Shown one piece after another: positions 8,415-17,172 of a DNA stretch of 64,000 nucleotides. The notes beneath the pieces are model-generated. The model saw only the letters and a program-made list of their open reading frames with translations, searched no databases and was not told where the DNA came from. A program made the position numbers and the translations under genes. The first letter of the stretch is position 1, and each line of letters opens with the position of its first letter. The stretch is from contig NZ_MUJY01000046.1 of NCBI RefSeq assembly GCF_002286785.1, forward strand, positions 1 through 64,000. Direction: 5' to 3'. Source of the stretch: Pseudomonas sp. PIC25. GTDB lineage: Bacteria; Pseudomonadota; Gammaproteobacteria; Pseudomonadales; Pseudomonadaceae.

Positions 8415-9329
8415 TCAAAGGACTGGCTCATCATCGACCGGCGCGGCCCCGTCTTTCACCCGCTCGATGAACCGCTTCATGGGCTCCGAGGGTTCGCCCC
8501 GGCGGCGCAGCAGGTAGGTAGAGAGCATCGGCGGGGTGCCGGCCAGGGGACGAATGGAGATGTCCGGGCGCTGTAGCGTCTGCACTTGCGAAGCGATGGC
8601 GAAGCCGATGCCGTAGCCGGCGCCGACCAGGGTCAACATCACGCCGAGGCTGGTCACTTCATCGACCAGCTTGAGCGGCGTGCCTGCGTCCTGCAGCAGC
8701 GCTTGAATCTGATGGCGGCAGCCCGATCCCGATTCGGGATGGCACAGAACCAGCGGAAACTTCAAGGCTTCGGGCAGCGGCACCTGCACGTGTGCCAGCA
8801 AGGGATGGCGTGCGGGCACGATCACCGACAGCGGGTCGGTCCACACCGGCTCGGCGACGAGGCCATCATGTACCGCGTTTGACAAGGCAAAGCCGATGTC
8901 CAGCAGATCATCGTGCAGCATCTTGAGCTGCTGCGCGAATGGCAGCTCGAAGACGCGAATCTCCAGCTCGGGCTCCTCCTCACGGCTGCGTGCCAGCAGG
9001 GTGGCGATGCGGGGCTGCGCCAGGCTGTCGCAGATGGCGATGCGCAGATGGCCCTGGTAGCCCTGTGCCGCCGCCTTGGCGCTCTTGACTGCCTGCTCCA
9101 CGGTGGCCATCACGCGCCGGCATTCGCCGAGGAACACCTGGCCGGCCCAGGTCAGCCGCGTCAGGCGTGTGCTGCGGTCGAACAACTGCACGCCAAGCTG
9201 GCTTTCCAGGTCGCGCATCGCACGCGACACAGGCGATTGCTCGATGCCCAGACGCTCGGCTGCACGGGCCAGATGCAGTTCTTCCGCAACTGCGATGAAG
9301 TAACGCAGCAATCTGAAATCCAAGGCCAC
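8415..9329 (-). CDS. LysR-type transcriptional regulator (ICE end)
   Basis: A 304-residue LysR protein. The N-terminal HTH spans about residues 4-62 (LRYFIAVAEELHLARAAERL, then QSPVSRAMRDLESQLG). The effector domain spans about 90-290 and has a CHPESGSGC segment carrying two cysteines. It closely resembles the LysR gene at 9949, sharing for example FIAVAEELH, IPARHPLLAH and YPLVLCHP-type segments, so the two look like diverged duplicates. They are transcribed divergently across a 620-bp spacer. In ICEclc the corresponding end carries mfsR, marR and the LysR gene tciR; which of the two genes here corresponds to tciR is uncertain. Confidence 0.88.
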   Translation of the reverse strand: MALDFRLLRYFIAVAEELHLARAAERLGIEQSPVSRAMRDLESQLGVQLFDRSTRLTRLTWAGQVFLGECRRVMATVEQAVKSAKAAAQGYQGHLRIAICDSLAQPRIATLLARSREEEPELEIRVFELPFAQQLKMLHDDLLDIGFALSNAVHDGLVAEPVWTDPLSVIVPARHPLLAHVQVPLPEALKFPLVLCHPESGSGCRHQIQALLQDAGTPLKLVDEVTSLGVMLTLVGAGYGIGFAIASQVQTLQRPDISIRPLAGTPPMLSTYLLRRRGEPSEPMKRFIERVKDGAAPVDDEPVL

Positions 9330-9948
9330 CTCCTGTTTGTCTTCTTCTGGTTCGGCCTCTCGGGCGCCAGCATCTCCATCCGCATCCCATCAGCACCTCC
9401 TTCGACGGCATCGCGTCAAAGCCTCATGCCCGTTCGGAACAGGCCCGTCGCCGACCCGCGCGCGGAGCAGGCCGGCGCACACCGCCCGGACATTGAATGC
9501 TGATGGTCAGTGCCTGCTGCTGCCATGCCAAGGCGGGCAGACCGGCGTCGTGGCGCAGGCGCTCTTCGGGTCACCGTTGGGCACGCCGCGCAGGCGCTCA
9601 CGCGTGCTGGAGTTCACGATCGGTGCAGCCGACGACGTCACGCCGGCGTCAGGGCGGGCGTGACGTGGGTGGTGACGGACAGGTTCGCCACGTCGGGCTT
9701 GATCGGCTTCACTCCATTCAGACTCGGATGCTAATGAGAATTATTATTGATTGTCCGTGGTTTTGTGTGATATGGCAACACCGATGGAATAACCCGGCCT
9801 TGCCTGGACACTCGCCGCCTCGTGCCGGCGACTGAAGGCCGGATGGCGCAACTGACTGGAAGCCTCTGTGACCGGCATCGCCACCGGGAAGCACTCATGC
9901 GGTTCCCTGCGGCCAGAGGAATGGACTCCACTTTCTGGGGGGAAGTAC
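9330..9948. other. Divergent LysR spacer
   Basis: About 620 bp without a convincing gene. The left 380 bp are GC-rich and may be decayed coding sequence. The right part turns AT-rich around 9725-9790, holds a Fur-box-like sequence, and is the probable promoter of the 9949 gene. Confidence 0.5.
9731..9749. promoter_or_regulatory. Fur-box-like sequence
   Basis: CTAATGAGAATTATTATTG matches about 15 of 19 positions of the Fur consensus GATAATGATAATCATTATC. It lies 200 bp before the second LysR gene. No siderophore or receptor gene is adjacent, so it may be the relic of a lost iron-regulated gene or may control the regulator. Confidence 0.45.
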
Positions 9949-10860
9949 ATGAACTTACGCCATCTTCGCTGTTTCATCGCCGTGGCCGAGGAGTTGCACT
10001 TTGGCCGGGCGGCGCGACGGCTGCATGTGGAGCAGTCACCCCTGTCGCGGACGATCCGCCAACTGGAGGCGGACCTGGGCGTGACGCTGCTGGAGCGCAC
10101 GCCGCGCGGGGTGCGCCTGACCCCGGCCGGGCAGGTGTTCCTGGAGGAGGCCCGGCGCGTGCTGCTGACCCTTGAGCAAGCCCAGACCAAGGCGCGGGCG
10201 GTGGCGGCGGGACACCGGGGCACCCTGCGCATCGCCTTGGCCGGCGGCATCGGGCGGACCCGCCTGTCGGCGCTTCTCGCGCTGTGCCGGGAGGAGGCGC
10301 CGGAAGTGGGCATCCGGCTGTTCGAGGCGCCGCTGTCGCAGGTGGTGGGCGGGCTGGGCAACGACCTGTACGACGCGGCCTTTGCGATGGCCGGCGAGAT
10401 GGAGGCCGGGGTGGTCGCCAGGCCGGTGTGGCAAGACCCGCTGGTGGTGGCCATACCCGCGCGGCACCCCTTGCTGGCGCACAAGCGGGTACCGCTGGAC
10501 GAGGTGGTGGGCTACCCGCTGGTGCTGTGTCACCCGCAGGTTTGTCAGGAGTGCAGCCGGCAATGCGAGCGCCTGCTGCGCCTGGTGGAGACACCGCCGG
10601 TCGTGGCCGAGTACGTGACGACCCACTCGTTGATGTTGGCCCTGGTGGCGGCCGGCTATGGCGTGGGATTTTCCACCGCGGCGCACGCGGTGGCATGCCG
10701 GCAGGCGGACGTGATCGTCCGGCCGCTGGATGAAGACTCGGCGGCGTTGACGACCTACCTGCTACATCCCGAGGGCGCGATGTCGGAGCCGCTGCGCCAC
10801 TTCATCGACCGTGCGCAGCGTGTCGGCCACATGCCGTTGGATGCGCAACGGCTCGCATGA
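9949..10860 (+). CDS. LysR-type transcriptional regulator, TciR-position
   Basis: A 303-residue LysR protein starting MNLRHLRCFIAVAEELH after a strong GGGGGGAAG ribosome-binding site; upstream in-frame codons are not protein-like. The HTH is at residues 1-60 and the effector domain at about 90-290, with a Cys-rich CHPQVCQECSRQC segment unusual for the family. It stands upstream of the BisR-like gene and alpA operon in the same orientation. In ICEclc the LysR activator TciR switches on bisR, and this gene is in the position expected of that role (inference from order). Confidence 0.85.
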   Translation: MNLRHLRCFIAVAEELHFGRAARRLHVEQSPLSRTIRQLEADLGVTLLERTPRGVRLTPAGQVFLEEARRVLLTLEQAQTKARAVAAGHRGTLRIALAGGIGRTRLSALLALCREEAPEVGIRLFEAPLSQVVGGLGNDLYDAAFAMAGEMEAGVVARPVWQDPLVVAIPARHPLLAHKRVPLDEVVGYPLVLCHPQVCQECSRQCERLLRLVETPPVVAEYVTTHSLMLALVAAGYGVGFSTAAHAVACRQADVIVRPLDEDSAALTTYLLHPEGAMSEPLRHFIDRAQRVGHMPLDAQRLA

Positions 10861-11391
10861 GGCTGCCTCAGGCAGGTTGGCCGATTCCATTTTGGTCAAA
10901 GCGCCAGACCTGTTTTGCCACAGCGGGATTCCATTGCAGCGGTGCACGGGCGCGCTGCACCCAGGCGTTGCTCGCGGTTGCGGTTGGCATCCTGCGATGA
11001 AAATCGCATGCCCATCGTGGCGCGTCACAGCGAAGACGCGCGGCGCAACAGTGCTTGCCGTATGCGCATCGGCTCTGGCATGTTGAGGTGATCGCGCTTT
11101 ACTGGGCCTTTTTCCCTGCAAAGACTTTGGCCTGGTTATCCGGGTCAAGCATGGTGCCCGCGAATGACGCTGGTGACAGCATGTTTCGCGGCTTGCGAAT
11201 TGTGAGTGATGGCGCCATGCGCGGCAAGTCGCACATCTCGCAACGAAACCGGCGGCATCGTCGATGCCACGGTCTTCGCCGCTTCGCCACTTGCTCGTTT
11301 CGCCCGGAGATTTCTGGACGGCCACGCACGTCGCCAGTACGGCGGGTGCGTGTGCGTGGACTCGGTGCGATGACGAATGGAGGCGCGCGAT
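10861..11391. other. Spacer upstream of the BisR-like gene
   Basis: About 530 bp with no convincing gene. It contains two perfect short hairpins, GGTGCA/TGCACC (10941-10961) and TGCGATGAAAATCGCA (10993-11008), which could be operators or a weak terminator for the LysR gene. Confidence 0.45.
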
Positions 11392-12153
11392 ATGCCGAAG
11401 TCGAGCAGCCTGGCCGATGGCGCCAAGACCTACTACCGCCCGATCGAGGCGGCAATCCGCTGGAGCGGATTGCTGCGCTTCGAGCGGCGCATCCTGGCGA
11501 CCTTGGGAGAGCGGCCTCTGCCGGAGGCAACGGAGTTTCCGCGCTGGCCGATGCTGCGGTTGAACGCCGAAAGAATCTTCGATGCGCTGGCTCACGGCGA
11601 GATGCCGTATGGCAAGGAGGGCTTGGTGCGGGACACGCAGGGCCTGGCAATGGACGACCCGTCGCTGACGGTGCGGCACGTCGACCTGAAATCCTGGATG
11701 GCGCACTACTACCCCGGCGAGAAACCGGCGTTTCTGTTCGATGAGATCGAGCGTGCACTTCACCCGGCGATCAGCCTGGACACAGTGGGCGCATTGCTGG
11801 CCGAGCGGGAAGCGATCAAGGCGCGGCTGGTGGAACACCTGGGCGTGCACGAGACGCTGCGCGCCGAGCACGAGGCGCTGCTGAAAACGCACGCCGCCTG
11901 CGCGGTCGACGCGGAGCGTGCGAACACGCTGGGGCCGCGCAGCGAATCGACCTACCTGAACATCGTTGGCGGGTTACTAACGCTACTGCTGGGTAAGTCT
12001 CCCAGCGGCATGCCGTATTCCAGCTTCCTGACGCAGGAAGCCATCATCAGCGCGATGGTGGCGCACCACGGCAACGCGATGGGCATCACCGAGCGCACCC
12101 TGCAGGCCAAGTTCGCACTGGCTCGGCGCAATCTCCAGAGCACAACTTCCTGA
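11392..12153 (+). CDS. Conserved ICE protein, candidate BisR-type activator
   Basis: A 253-residue, mostly helical protein without a classical HTH that can be named. It begins MPKSSSLADGAKTYYRPIEA after GGAGGCG; an in-frame ATG 15 bases upstream is possible but poorly placed. The C-terminal region (about 175-250) holds AIISAMVAHHGNAMGITERT, then LQAKFALARRNL, which could be a DNA-binding helix pair. In ICEclc, BisR (about the same length, a regulator family of its own) lies between tciR and alpA and activates the alpA promoter. Length and position agree here; the assignment is by context, not by a recognised domain. Confidence 0.65.
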   Translation: MPKSSSLADGAKTYYRPIEAAIRWSGLLRFERRILATLGERPLPEATEFPRWPMLRLNAERIFDALAHGEMPYGKEGLVRDTQGLAMDDPSLTVRHVDLKSWMAHYYPGEKPAFLFDEIERALHPAISLDTVGALLAEREAIKARLVEHLGVHETLRAEHEALLKTHAACAVDAERANTLGPRSESTYLNIVGGLLTLLLGKSPSGMPYSSFLTQEAIISAMVAHHGNAMGITERTLQAKFALARRNLQSTTS

Positions 12154-12168
12154 GCGATGCCAGACCGT

Positions 12169-12198
12169 ATCTGCGGTCGCGGAAGCCGCATTTGCGGT
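12169..12198. promoter_or_regulatory. Direct repeats in the alpA promoter
   Basis: Two copies of AT(C/T)TGCGGT start 21 bp apart (12169 and 12190), two helical turns, between the BisR-like gene and alpA. They are a candidate activator site for the alpA-parA operon. Confidence 0.4.
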
Positions 12199-12271
12199 GT
12201 CTTTCTTCAACGCGGCGTTCTTAATGCGAGTCACGCCAATCAGCGCCACTGAGCGTTAAGGAGTGACCCTC

Positions 12272-12490
12272 ATGTCTTCGCAGACCACCGCCACGGCGGC
12301 ACCGACCGAGCACCGCATCCTGCGCCGCGCCGAGGTCGAAGCCAAGACCGGCTTCAAGCGCGCGCACATCTACAGCCTGATGAAAGAAGGCAAGTTCCCC
12401 AAGGCGCTGCGCCTGGGCGTGCGCGCGGTGGGCTGGGACTCGGTGGAGATCGAACAGTGGATCGCTGATCGCCTCAAAGAACGCGCCTGA
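12272..12490 (+). CDS. alpA: AlpA family DNA-binding regulator
   Basis: A 72-residue AlpA/excisionase-like protein with a MerR-type winged helix: ILRRAEVEAKTGFKRAHIYS, then LMKEGKFPKALRLG and VGWDSVEIEQWI. The start is the ATG spaced correctly behind AAGGAG; a GTG nine bases upstream overlaps that site. First gene of the alpA-parA-ParB operon, as in ICEclc, where this promoter is the entry point of the transfer-competence feedback loop. AlpA-like proteins elsewhere regulate integrase or act as directionality factors. Confidence 0.88.
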   Translation: MSSQTTATAAPTEHRILRRAEVEAKTGFKRAHIYSLMKEGKFPKALRLGVRAVGWDSVEIEQWIADRLKERA

Positions 12491-12530
12491 CGCTTCTTCT
12501 CGGTTCATGCCATTCGACGAGGAGAAGCTC

Positions 12531-13397
12531 ATGCAGGTGGTGTCCATCATTTCGACCAAGGGCGGCGTGGGCAAGACCACGACGGCGGCCAACCTGGGCG
12601 GCTTCATCGCCGATGCCGGGCTGCGCGTGCTGCTGCTGGATCTGGACGTGCAGCCCACGCTGTCGAGCTACTTCATGCTGGACGTGCGCGCGCCCGCCGG
12701 CATCTACGAGATGCTGGCCTTCAACGAGCGGCGCATCGAGCAACTGGTGTCGCGCACCGCGATCGCGGGCCTGGACCTGGTGCTCTCCAACGACGACCGC
12801 GGCGAACTGAACACGCTGCTGCTGCATGCTCCGGATGGGCGCCTGCGACTGCGCCATTTGCTGCCCGTCTTCCGCACGCACTATGACCTGCTGTTGATCG
12901 ACACCCAGGGCGCGCGCAGCGTGCTGCTGGAGATGGCGGTGCTGGCGTCCGACCTGGCGCTGTCGCCGGTGACGCCGGAAATCCTCGCGGCGCGCGAGCT
13001 GCGGCGCGGCACGCTGCAACTGATCGAGGACATCGCGCCGTATCGGCACCTGGGCATCGAGCCGCCGCCGCTGCGCCTGCTCATCAACCGTGTGCATCCG
13101 GTGTCGTCGAACGCGCGGCTGGTCCAGCAGGCGCTGCGACAGGTGTTCCAGGAACAGGCCGGCGTGCAGGTGCTGGGCACCGACGTGCCGGCCATCGAAG
13201 CCTATCCGCGCGCTGCGGCACGAGGATTGCCAGTGCACCGGGTGGAGTACCGGCAGCCGGCTGGGCGCACGGCGCCCGCGGCGCTGGAGACCATGCGCAC
13301 GCTGGCCGGCGAGCTGTTCCCCGCGTGGCGGGAGTGCTTCGCGCTGGTCACCGGCCGGGCCGATGCGGGAGGGGCCAGCCATGGCGAGCGCACATGA
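12531..13397 (+). CDS. parA: ParA family partition ATPase
   Basis: A 288-residue deviant Walker ATPase with the P-loop KGGVGKTT at residues 10-17, LLLDLDVQPT as switch I and DLLLIDTQG as Walker B. It begins at the second methionine, after GAGGAGAAG. It partners with the ParB-like protein encoded after the small overlapping gene. In ICEs, ParA helps hold or position the excised, replicating circle. The downstream gene starts within its last 17 bases. Confidence 0.92.
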   Translation: MQVVSIISTKGGVGKTTTAANLGGFIADAGLRVLLLDLDVQPTLSSYFMLDVRAPAGIYEMLAFNERRIEQLVSRTAIAGLDLVLSNDDRGELNTLLLHAPDGRLRLRHLLPVFRTHYDLLLIDTQGARSVLLEMAVLASDLALSPVTPEILAARELRRGTLQLIEDIAPYRHLGIEPPPLRLLINRVHPVSSNARLVQQALRQVFQEQAGVQVLGTDVPAIEAYPRAAARGLPVHRVEYRQPAGRTAPAALETMRTLAGELFPAWRECFALVTGRADAGGASHGERT

Positions 13398-13617
13398 ACT
13401 GGCGCGCGGCCGTGAACGGCTGCGCGCGCTGATCGAGTTCGCGCTGGGCGAAGGCTGGCGCGTGGTGCGCACGTCCGGCGGGCACCTGAAATTCACGAAG
13501 CAAGGCTGCGCGTCGATCTACACCAGTTCGACGGCGAGCGACCACCGTGCCGACCGCAATGCCCGCGCGCAACTTCGCCGCGCCGACCGGCAGGCGCAGG
13601 AGAACGGCCGTGGCTGA
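13381..13617 (+). CDS. Small HicA-like protein between parA and parB (Shi position)
   Basis: A 78-residue basic protein beginning inside the end of parA and ending inside the start of the ParB-like gene. Its central GWRVVRTSGGHLKFTKQG matches the strand-loop-strand core of HicA/YcfA dsRBD-like proteins, including the Gly and His. No HicB antitoxin partner is next to it. ICEclc has a small gene, shi, in this slot. A fixed place inside a partition operon suggests a nucleic-acid-binding accessory rather than a free toxin. Confidence 0.7.
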   Translation: MASAHELARGRERLRALIEFALGEGWRVVRTSGGHLKFTKQGCASIYTSSTASDHRADRNARAQLRRADRQAQENGRG

Positions 13618-15268
13618 GCTGACGCCGCAGGACATGGCTGCCAAGCTTCTGGCCACCGGCTTCGAGCGCAGCGGCCCTTCGGCCGCGACCTTGAGCGACC
13701 CCATCGCCGACACGCCGATGGTGGTGACGCTGGACCAGTTGCGACCCTACGACCACGACCCGCGCGTGACGCGCAACCCGGCCTATGCGGAGATCAAGGC
13801 GTCCATCCGCGAACGCGGGCTGGACGCGCCCCCCGCGATCACGCGCAGGCCGGGCGAGGCGCACTACATCATTCGCAACGGCGGCAACACGCGGCTGGCG
13901 ATCCTGCGCGAGTTGTGGAGCGAGACCAAGGAGGAACGCTTCTTCCGCATTGCGTGCCTGTTCCGCCCGTGGCCGGCGCGCGGCGAAATCGTGGCGCTGA
14001 CCGGGCATCTGGCCGAGAACGAGCTGCGCGGCGGGCTGACCTTCATCGAGCGGGCCTTGGGCATCGAGAAGGCGCGCGAGTTCTACGAGCAGGAAAGCGG
14101 CCAGGCGCTGTCGCAGAGCGAACTCGCGCGGCGGCTGACTGCCGACGGCTATCCGGTGCCGCAGTCACACATCAGCCGCATGAACGATGCGGTGCGCTAT
14201 CTGCTGCCGGCGATCCCGACGCTGTTGTACGGCGGATTGGGCCGGCATCAGGTGGACCGGCTCGCGGTGCTGCGCAAGGCGTGCGAGCGCACCTGGGAGC
14301 GGCGTGCACTGGGCCGCACCGTGACCGTGGACTTCGCCACCTTGTTTCAGGACGTGCTGACGCAGTTCGACACACAGCCGGACGACTTCTCGCCGCAGCG
14401 GGTGCAGGACGAGCTGGTCGGTCAGATGGCCGAGCTGCTGGAGGCGGACTACGACACGCTGGCGCTGGAGATCAACGACAGCGAAAGCCGCCAGCGTGCG
14501 CTGACCAGCGAACCGGCGGCGCCGACGCCACCGGCAGCGCCTGTCGTGCCTGCTGGTCCTCTCCCGCCGGTCTCCGCGCCTCAGCAGCCACCCGCCTCGT
14601 CTGTGCCGCGCGACACCACGCCGGTCGCGCCTTCGGCGCCAGCAGCGACACCGCCTGCATCGCCCAAAGCGCCGGAGGACCAGCACGGGCAACGCGACGA
14701 GCGCCTGCAAGGGCACATCGTGACACCGGCATCGACCACCGAGCGCCTGCAGTCCATCCAGCGGATGGTCGCGGATCAGCTCGGCGACAAGCTACCCGAC
14801 TTCGAGGCAGATGCGCTGCGTGCGATCCCGGTGCAGGTTGGCGGGCTCTTTCCCATCTCGGATGTCTGGTACATCGAGCCGGGCCTGGACGTGCCGGATC
14901 GCCTGCGCGTGCACATCGCGCAATTCGCGCGCGAGATCGCCGGGGACGCAGCGGTAGCCGACCACATCGAGGCCAGCGACGGCGGCATCGGCTTCGTCTG
15001 CGTGGCGCCGGCCGTGGGCCAGGCGAAGGCGCTGCCGGCGTTCGCGCGGGCGGTGCTGACCCTGTTGCATGCGCTGAGTGCGGCGCCGCCCGCCGCGAAC
15101 GGATTGGACCGCGCGCGGCTGGCCGAGGAGCTGGCGGCGCTGCTCCATGGCCATGGCGGCTCGGCCACACGCCTGAGCGATGCTGCGCTGGTGAAGCTGT
15201 TCCGTCTGCTGCGCCTGGCGCGCCGGCTGCTGGATCTGCAAGCCGGCGTAGCGAGCCAGGATTCCTGA
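13610..15268 (+). CDS. ParB-like protein (BisD-position regulator/partition protein)
   Basis: A 552-residue protein starting at GTG, chosen because it overlaps the stop of the previous gene and precedes the conserved AELTPQDMAAKLL. Residues about 35-110 form a ParB nuclease-like domain (LDQLRPYDHDPRVTRNP, then RNGGNTRLAILREL). A HTH follows at about 155-190 (ALSQSELARRLTADGYPVPQ, then SHISRMNDA). A long Pro/Ala linker (about 310-370) leads to a separate C-terminal domain. In ICEclc the gene here is BisD, which with BisC (DUF2857) forms the activator driving transfer genes. The same role is inferred from order and domain pair. Confidence 0.82.
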   Translation: MAELTPQDMAAKLLATGFERSGPSAATLSDPIADTPMVVTLDQLRPYDHDPRVTRNPAYAEIKASIRERGLDAPPAITRRPGEAHYIIRNGGNTRLAILRELWSETKEERFFRIACLFRPWPARGEIVALTGHLAENELRGGLTFIERALGIEKAREFYEQESGQALSQSELARRLTADGYPVPQSHISRMNDAVRYLLPAIPTLLYGGLGRHQVDRLAVLRKACERTWERRALGRTVTVDFATLFQDVLTQFDTQPDDFSPQRVQDELVGQMAELLEADYDTLALEINDSESRQRALTSEPAAPTPPAAPVVPAGPLPPVSAPQQPPASSVPRDTTPVAPSAPAATPPASPKAPEDQHGQRDERLQGHIVTPASTTERLQSIQRMVADQLGDKLPDFEADALRAIPVQVGGLFPISDVWYIEPGLDVPDRLRVHIAQFAREIAGDAAVADHIEASDGGIGFVCVAPAVGQAKALPAFARAVLTLLHALSAAPPAANGLDRARLAEELAALLHGHGGSATRLSDAALVKLFRLLRLARRLLDLQAGVASQDS

Positions 15269-15285
15269 GCGCAGGAGGCTCCCGT

Positions 15286-15846
15286 ATGTCGGCACCGCAC
15301 CCGCTCAACCAGGCCGTGATCGCCCAGGCCCTGCATGACCTGCGCAACGGCCAGTTGCGCCGCTGCAAGGCCATGGGCTTCGGCGAGGAGGAGCTGGATG
15401 CGCTGAAACACCCCGAGCTCGTGAGCATGCTGGTGAATGCCACGGTGTCGTGGTGTTCGGTGTCGGTGAACCGGGAGGTGTTGAAGCGGCTGCTGAGCCA
15501 GGTGCACGACGTGGAGCGGGAGATCGCCACGGTGGACCGCATGCTGCGCCTGGGGGCGAGCACGGAGATGGTCAGCAAGTTCTACGGCCTCACGCATCAG
15601 GAAGTGGCGCTGCGCCGCGACATCCTCGGGCTGCCCAAGCGCAAGGGCCGGCATCCGGTGCTCGACGAGGCGCAGGACGTGGCCTTGTGGGAGCGCTGGA
15701 AGGCCGGCGTCGCCGAGCGCCATGTCGCCCTGACCGACGACATGGCGATGCTGGCGCTGACCATGGACCTGGCCGAGGCCATGACCCTGCCCATGTCGGT
15801 GATCTGGTCGGCGATACGGAACTGGATCGACCAGGGGCTGGTGTAG
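15286..15846 (+). CDS. DUF2857 protein (BisC-position activator subunit)
   Basis: A 186-residue DUF2857 protein. An N-terminal helical part is followed by a predicted HTH (STEMVSKFYGLTHQEVALRR). The family is distantly FlhC-like. The start follows GGAGGCTCCCGT at the end of the ParB-like gene. Together with that protein it is expected to form the BisDC heteromer, which in ICEclc activates the alpA promoter in a positive feedback loop and turns on transfer genes in a minority of cells. The function is inferred from synteny. Confidence 0.8.
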   Translation: MSAPHPLNQAVIAQALHDLRNGQLRRCKAMGFGEEELDALKHPELVSMLVNATVSWCSVSVNREVLKRLLSQVHDVEREIATVDRMLRLGASTEMVSKFYGLTHQEVALRRDILGLPKRKGRHPVLDEAQDVALWERWKAGVAERHVALTDDMAMLALTMDLAEAMTLPMSVIWSAIRNWIDQGLV

Positions 15847-15848
15847 CC

Positions 15849-17042
15849 ATGACCACGGGCAGCGCATCACGGCGCGATGGCCCGGTTGCGCTGTCGGCGT
15901 TGTTCGACGAGGCGCTGCGGCACCTTGAGCCGAAGGAACCGGCGCAGGGCACGGCGCCGAGCCAGGACGGCTTTCTCTACAGCGGCAACCGCCATGAGAG
16001 CGTGCCGCGCCGACTGTTCCTCGACCGACGCCTGACGCCGCTGGAGCGCAACGCCTGGCAGGTGTTCCGCCTGCAGCTCAACGACGACGGCGTGACCGCC
16101 TTTCCCACCTACGACCAATTGCGCCCCTACCTGGCCTCGATGCCGTGCGCCGCGCAGGCATCGCACGAGACCGTGGCGCGCGCCCTGACGCTGTTGCGGC
16201 TGACGCGCTGGCTGAGCCTGGTGCGACGACGGCGCGACCCGAAGACCGGCCGCATCCAAGGCAACCTCTACGTGCTGCACGACGAACCGCTGTCACCCTT
16301 CGAGGCGATGCAGCTCGATACCGACTACCTCGGCCTGGTCAGCCAGGCGCTGACCCATGCCGCCAAGGCGGTACAGATCGTGGGCATGAACACGCTGCGG
16401 GAGATCGCCGAAGACCCGCTGCTCAGCGGGCGCACGCTGCCGACCCGCCTGCAAGTGCTGGCGCAGCGCATGGCGCGGCATGGCTGGACGACGCCAGGTT
16501 ATCCACAGGAGGGTGCGGACCACGAATCCGAAGAAGGCCATGAAGCCCTGCTTCGGAATGGCGCGCGCCCGTCTTCGGAATCCGAAGCAGGGCCGAAACC
16601 CGCGCCGGACGGCTCACTTCGGAATCCGAAGGAGGACCGTACAGTACGTAATGATCGTATAAATGAAGTACGTACAGTACCGCGCGCGAGGGCCTTGCAG
16701 AACCTGCGGCTGCCCGACCGCTTCCTGCGCCTGAAGGACGAGCAGCAGGCCGGCGCGCTGGTGGCGTTGCAACAGGTGGAGGAAGCCCAGCGGCAGGCTG
16801 TGCTCGACGAATGGACCGCACGCTGCCGCAACAGCACGGTGCGCAACCCGGCTGGCTATCTGTTCGGCATTATCCAGAAGGCGATCCGCGGAGAGTTCAA
16901 GGCCTGGGCCGGAGAAAGTGCAGCGGCACCGCCAGCGCCCCCGCCACCTGCGCCTTCGTCACCGCCGGCATCCCGTGCCGCTGACCCCGAGGTGGCACGT
17001 GCCTACCTGGCTCAGCTCCGAGAAGCCTTGCGTGATCGCTGA
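15849..17042 (+). CDS. STY4528 family ICE replication protein
   Basis: A 397-residue protein whose conserved middle (SVPRRLFLDRRLTPLERNAW, TAFPTYDQLRPYLA, then ARALTLLRLTRWLSLVRRRR) is the winged-helix-like core of STY4528-type pathogenicity-island replication proteins. The region 230-300 is variable and charged. It overlaps nothing but starts 2 bases after the DUF2857 stop, so it is in the same operon. The C-terminal 45 residues are Pro/Ala-rich. It probably helps initiate replication of the excised element. Confidence 0.82.
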   Translation: MTTGSASRRDGPVALSALFDEALRHLEPKEPAQGTAPSQDGFLYSGNRHESVPRRLFLDRRLTPLERNAWQVFRLQLNDDGVTAFPTYDQLRPYLASMPCAAQASHETVARALTLLRLTRWLSLVRRRRDPKTGRIQGNLYVLHDEPLSPFEAMQLDTDYLGLVSQALTHAAKAVQIVGMNTLREIAEDPLLSGRTLPTRLQVLAQRMARHGWTTPGYPQEGADHESEEGHEALLRNGARPSSESEAGPKPAPDGSLRNPKEDRTVRNDRINEVRTVPRARALQNLRLPDRFLRLKDEQQAGALVALQQVEEAQRQAVLDEWTARCRNSTVRNPAGYLFGIIQKAIRGEFKAWAGESAAAPPAPPPPAPSSPPASRAADPEVARAYLAQLREALRDR

Positions 17043-17048
17043 TGTTGA

Positions 17049-17065
17049 CTATCCCCAGGGGATAG
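17049..17065. promoter_or_regulatory. Palindromic box 1
   Basis: CTATCCCCAGGGGATAG, 8-bp arms around A, directly after the STY4528 stop and 108 bp before the next start. Identical cores occur at 18084 and 20002. It is followed by GCTGGAACA and CCTTCC, also found after box 2. Confidence 0.7.
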
Positions 17066-17172
17066 CTGGAACAGACACCCTTCCACCGTGCTCGATTGCC
17101 GCCCGCCGAACGACAGGCGAAACTGTCGCCTGTGAATCAGACAAGGACAGCCACGCACGAGCCCGGCCGACG

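Noticed and set aside
13915-15846. Plus-strand 643-codon frame overlapping the ParB-like and DUF2857 genes
   Set aside because: Only its last part, from 15286, is the real DUF2857 gene; the first 450 residues are the wrong frame of the ParB-like gene.
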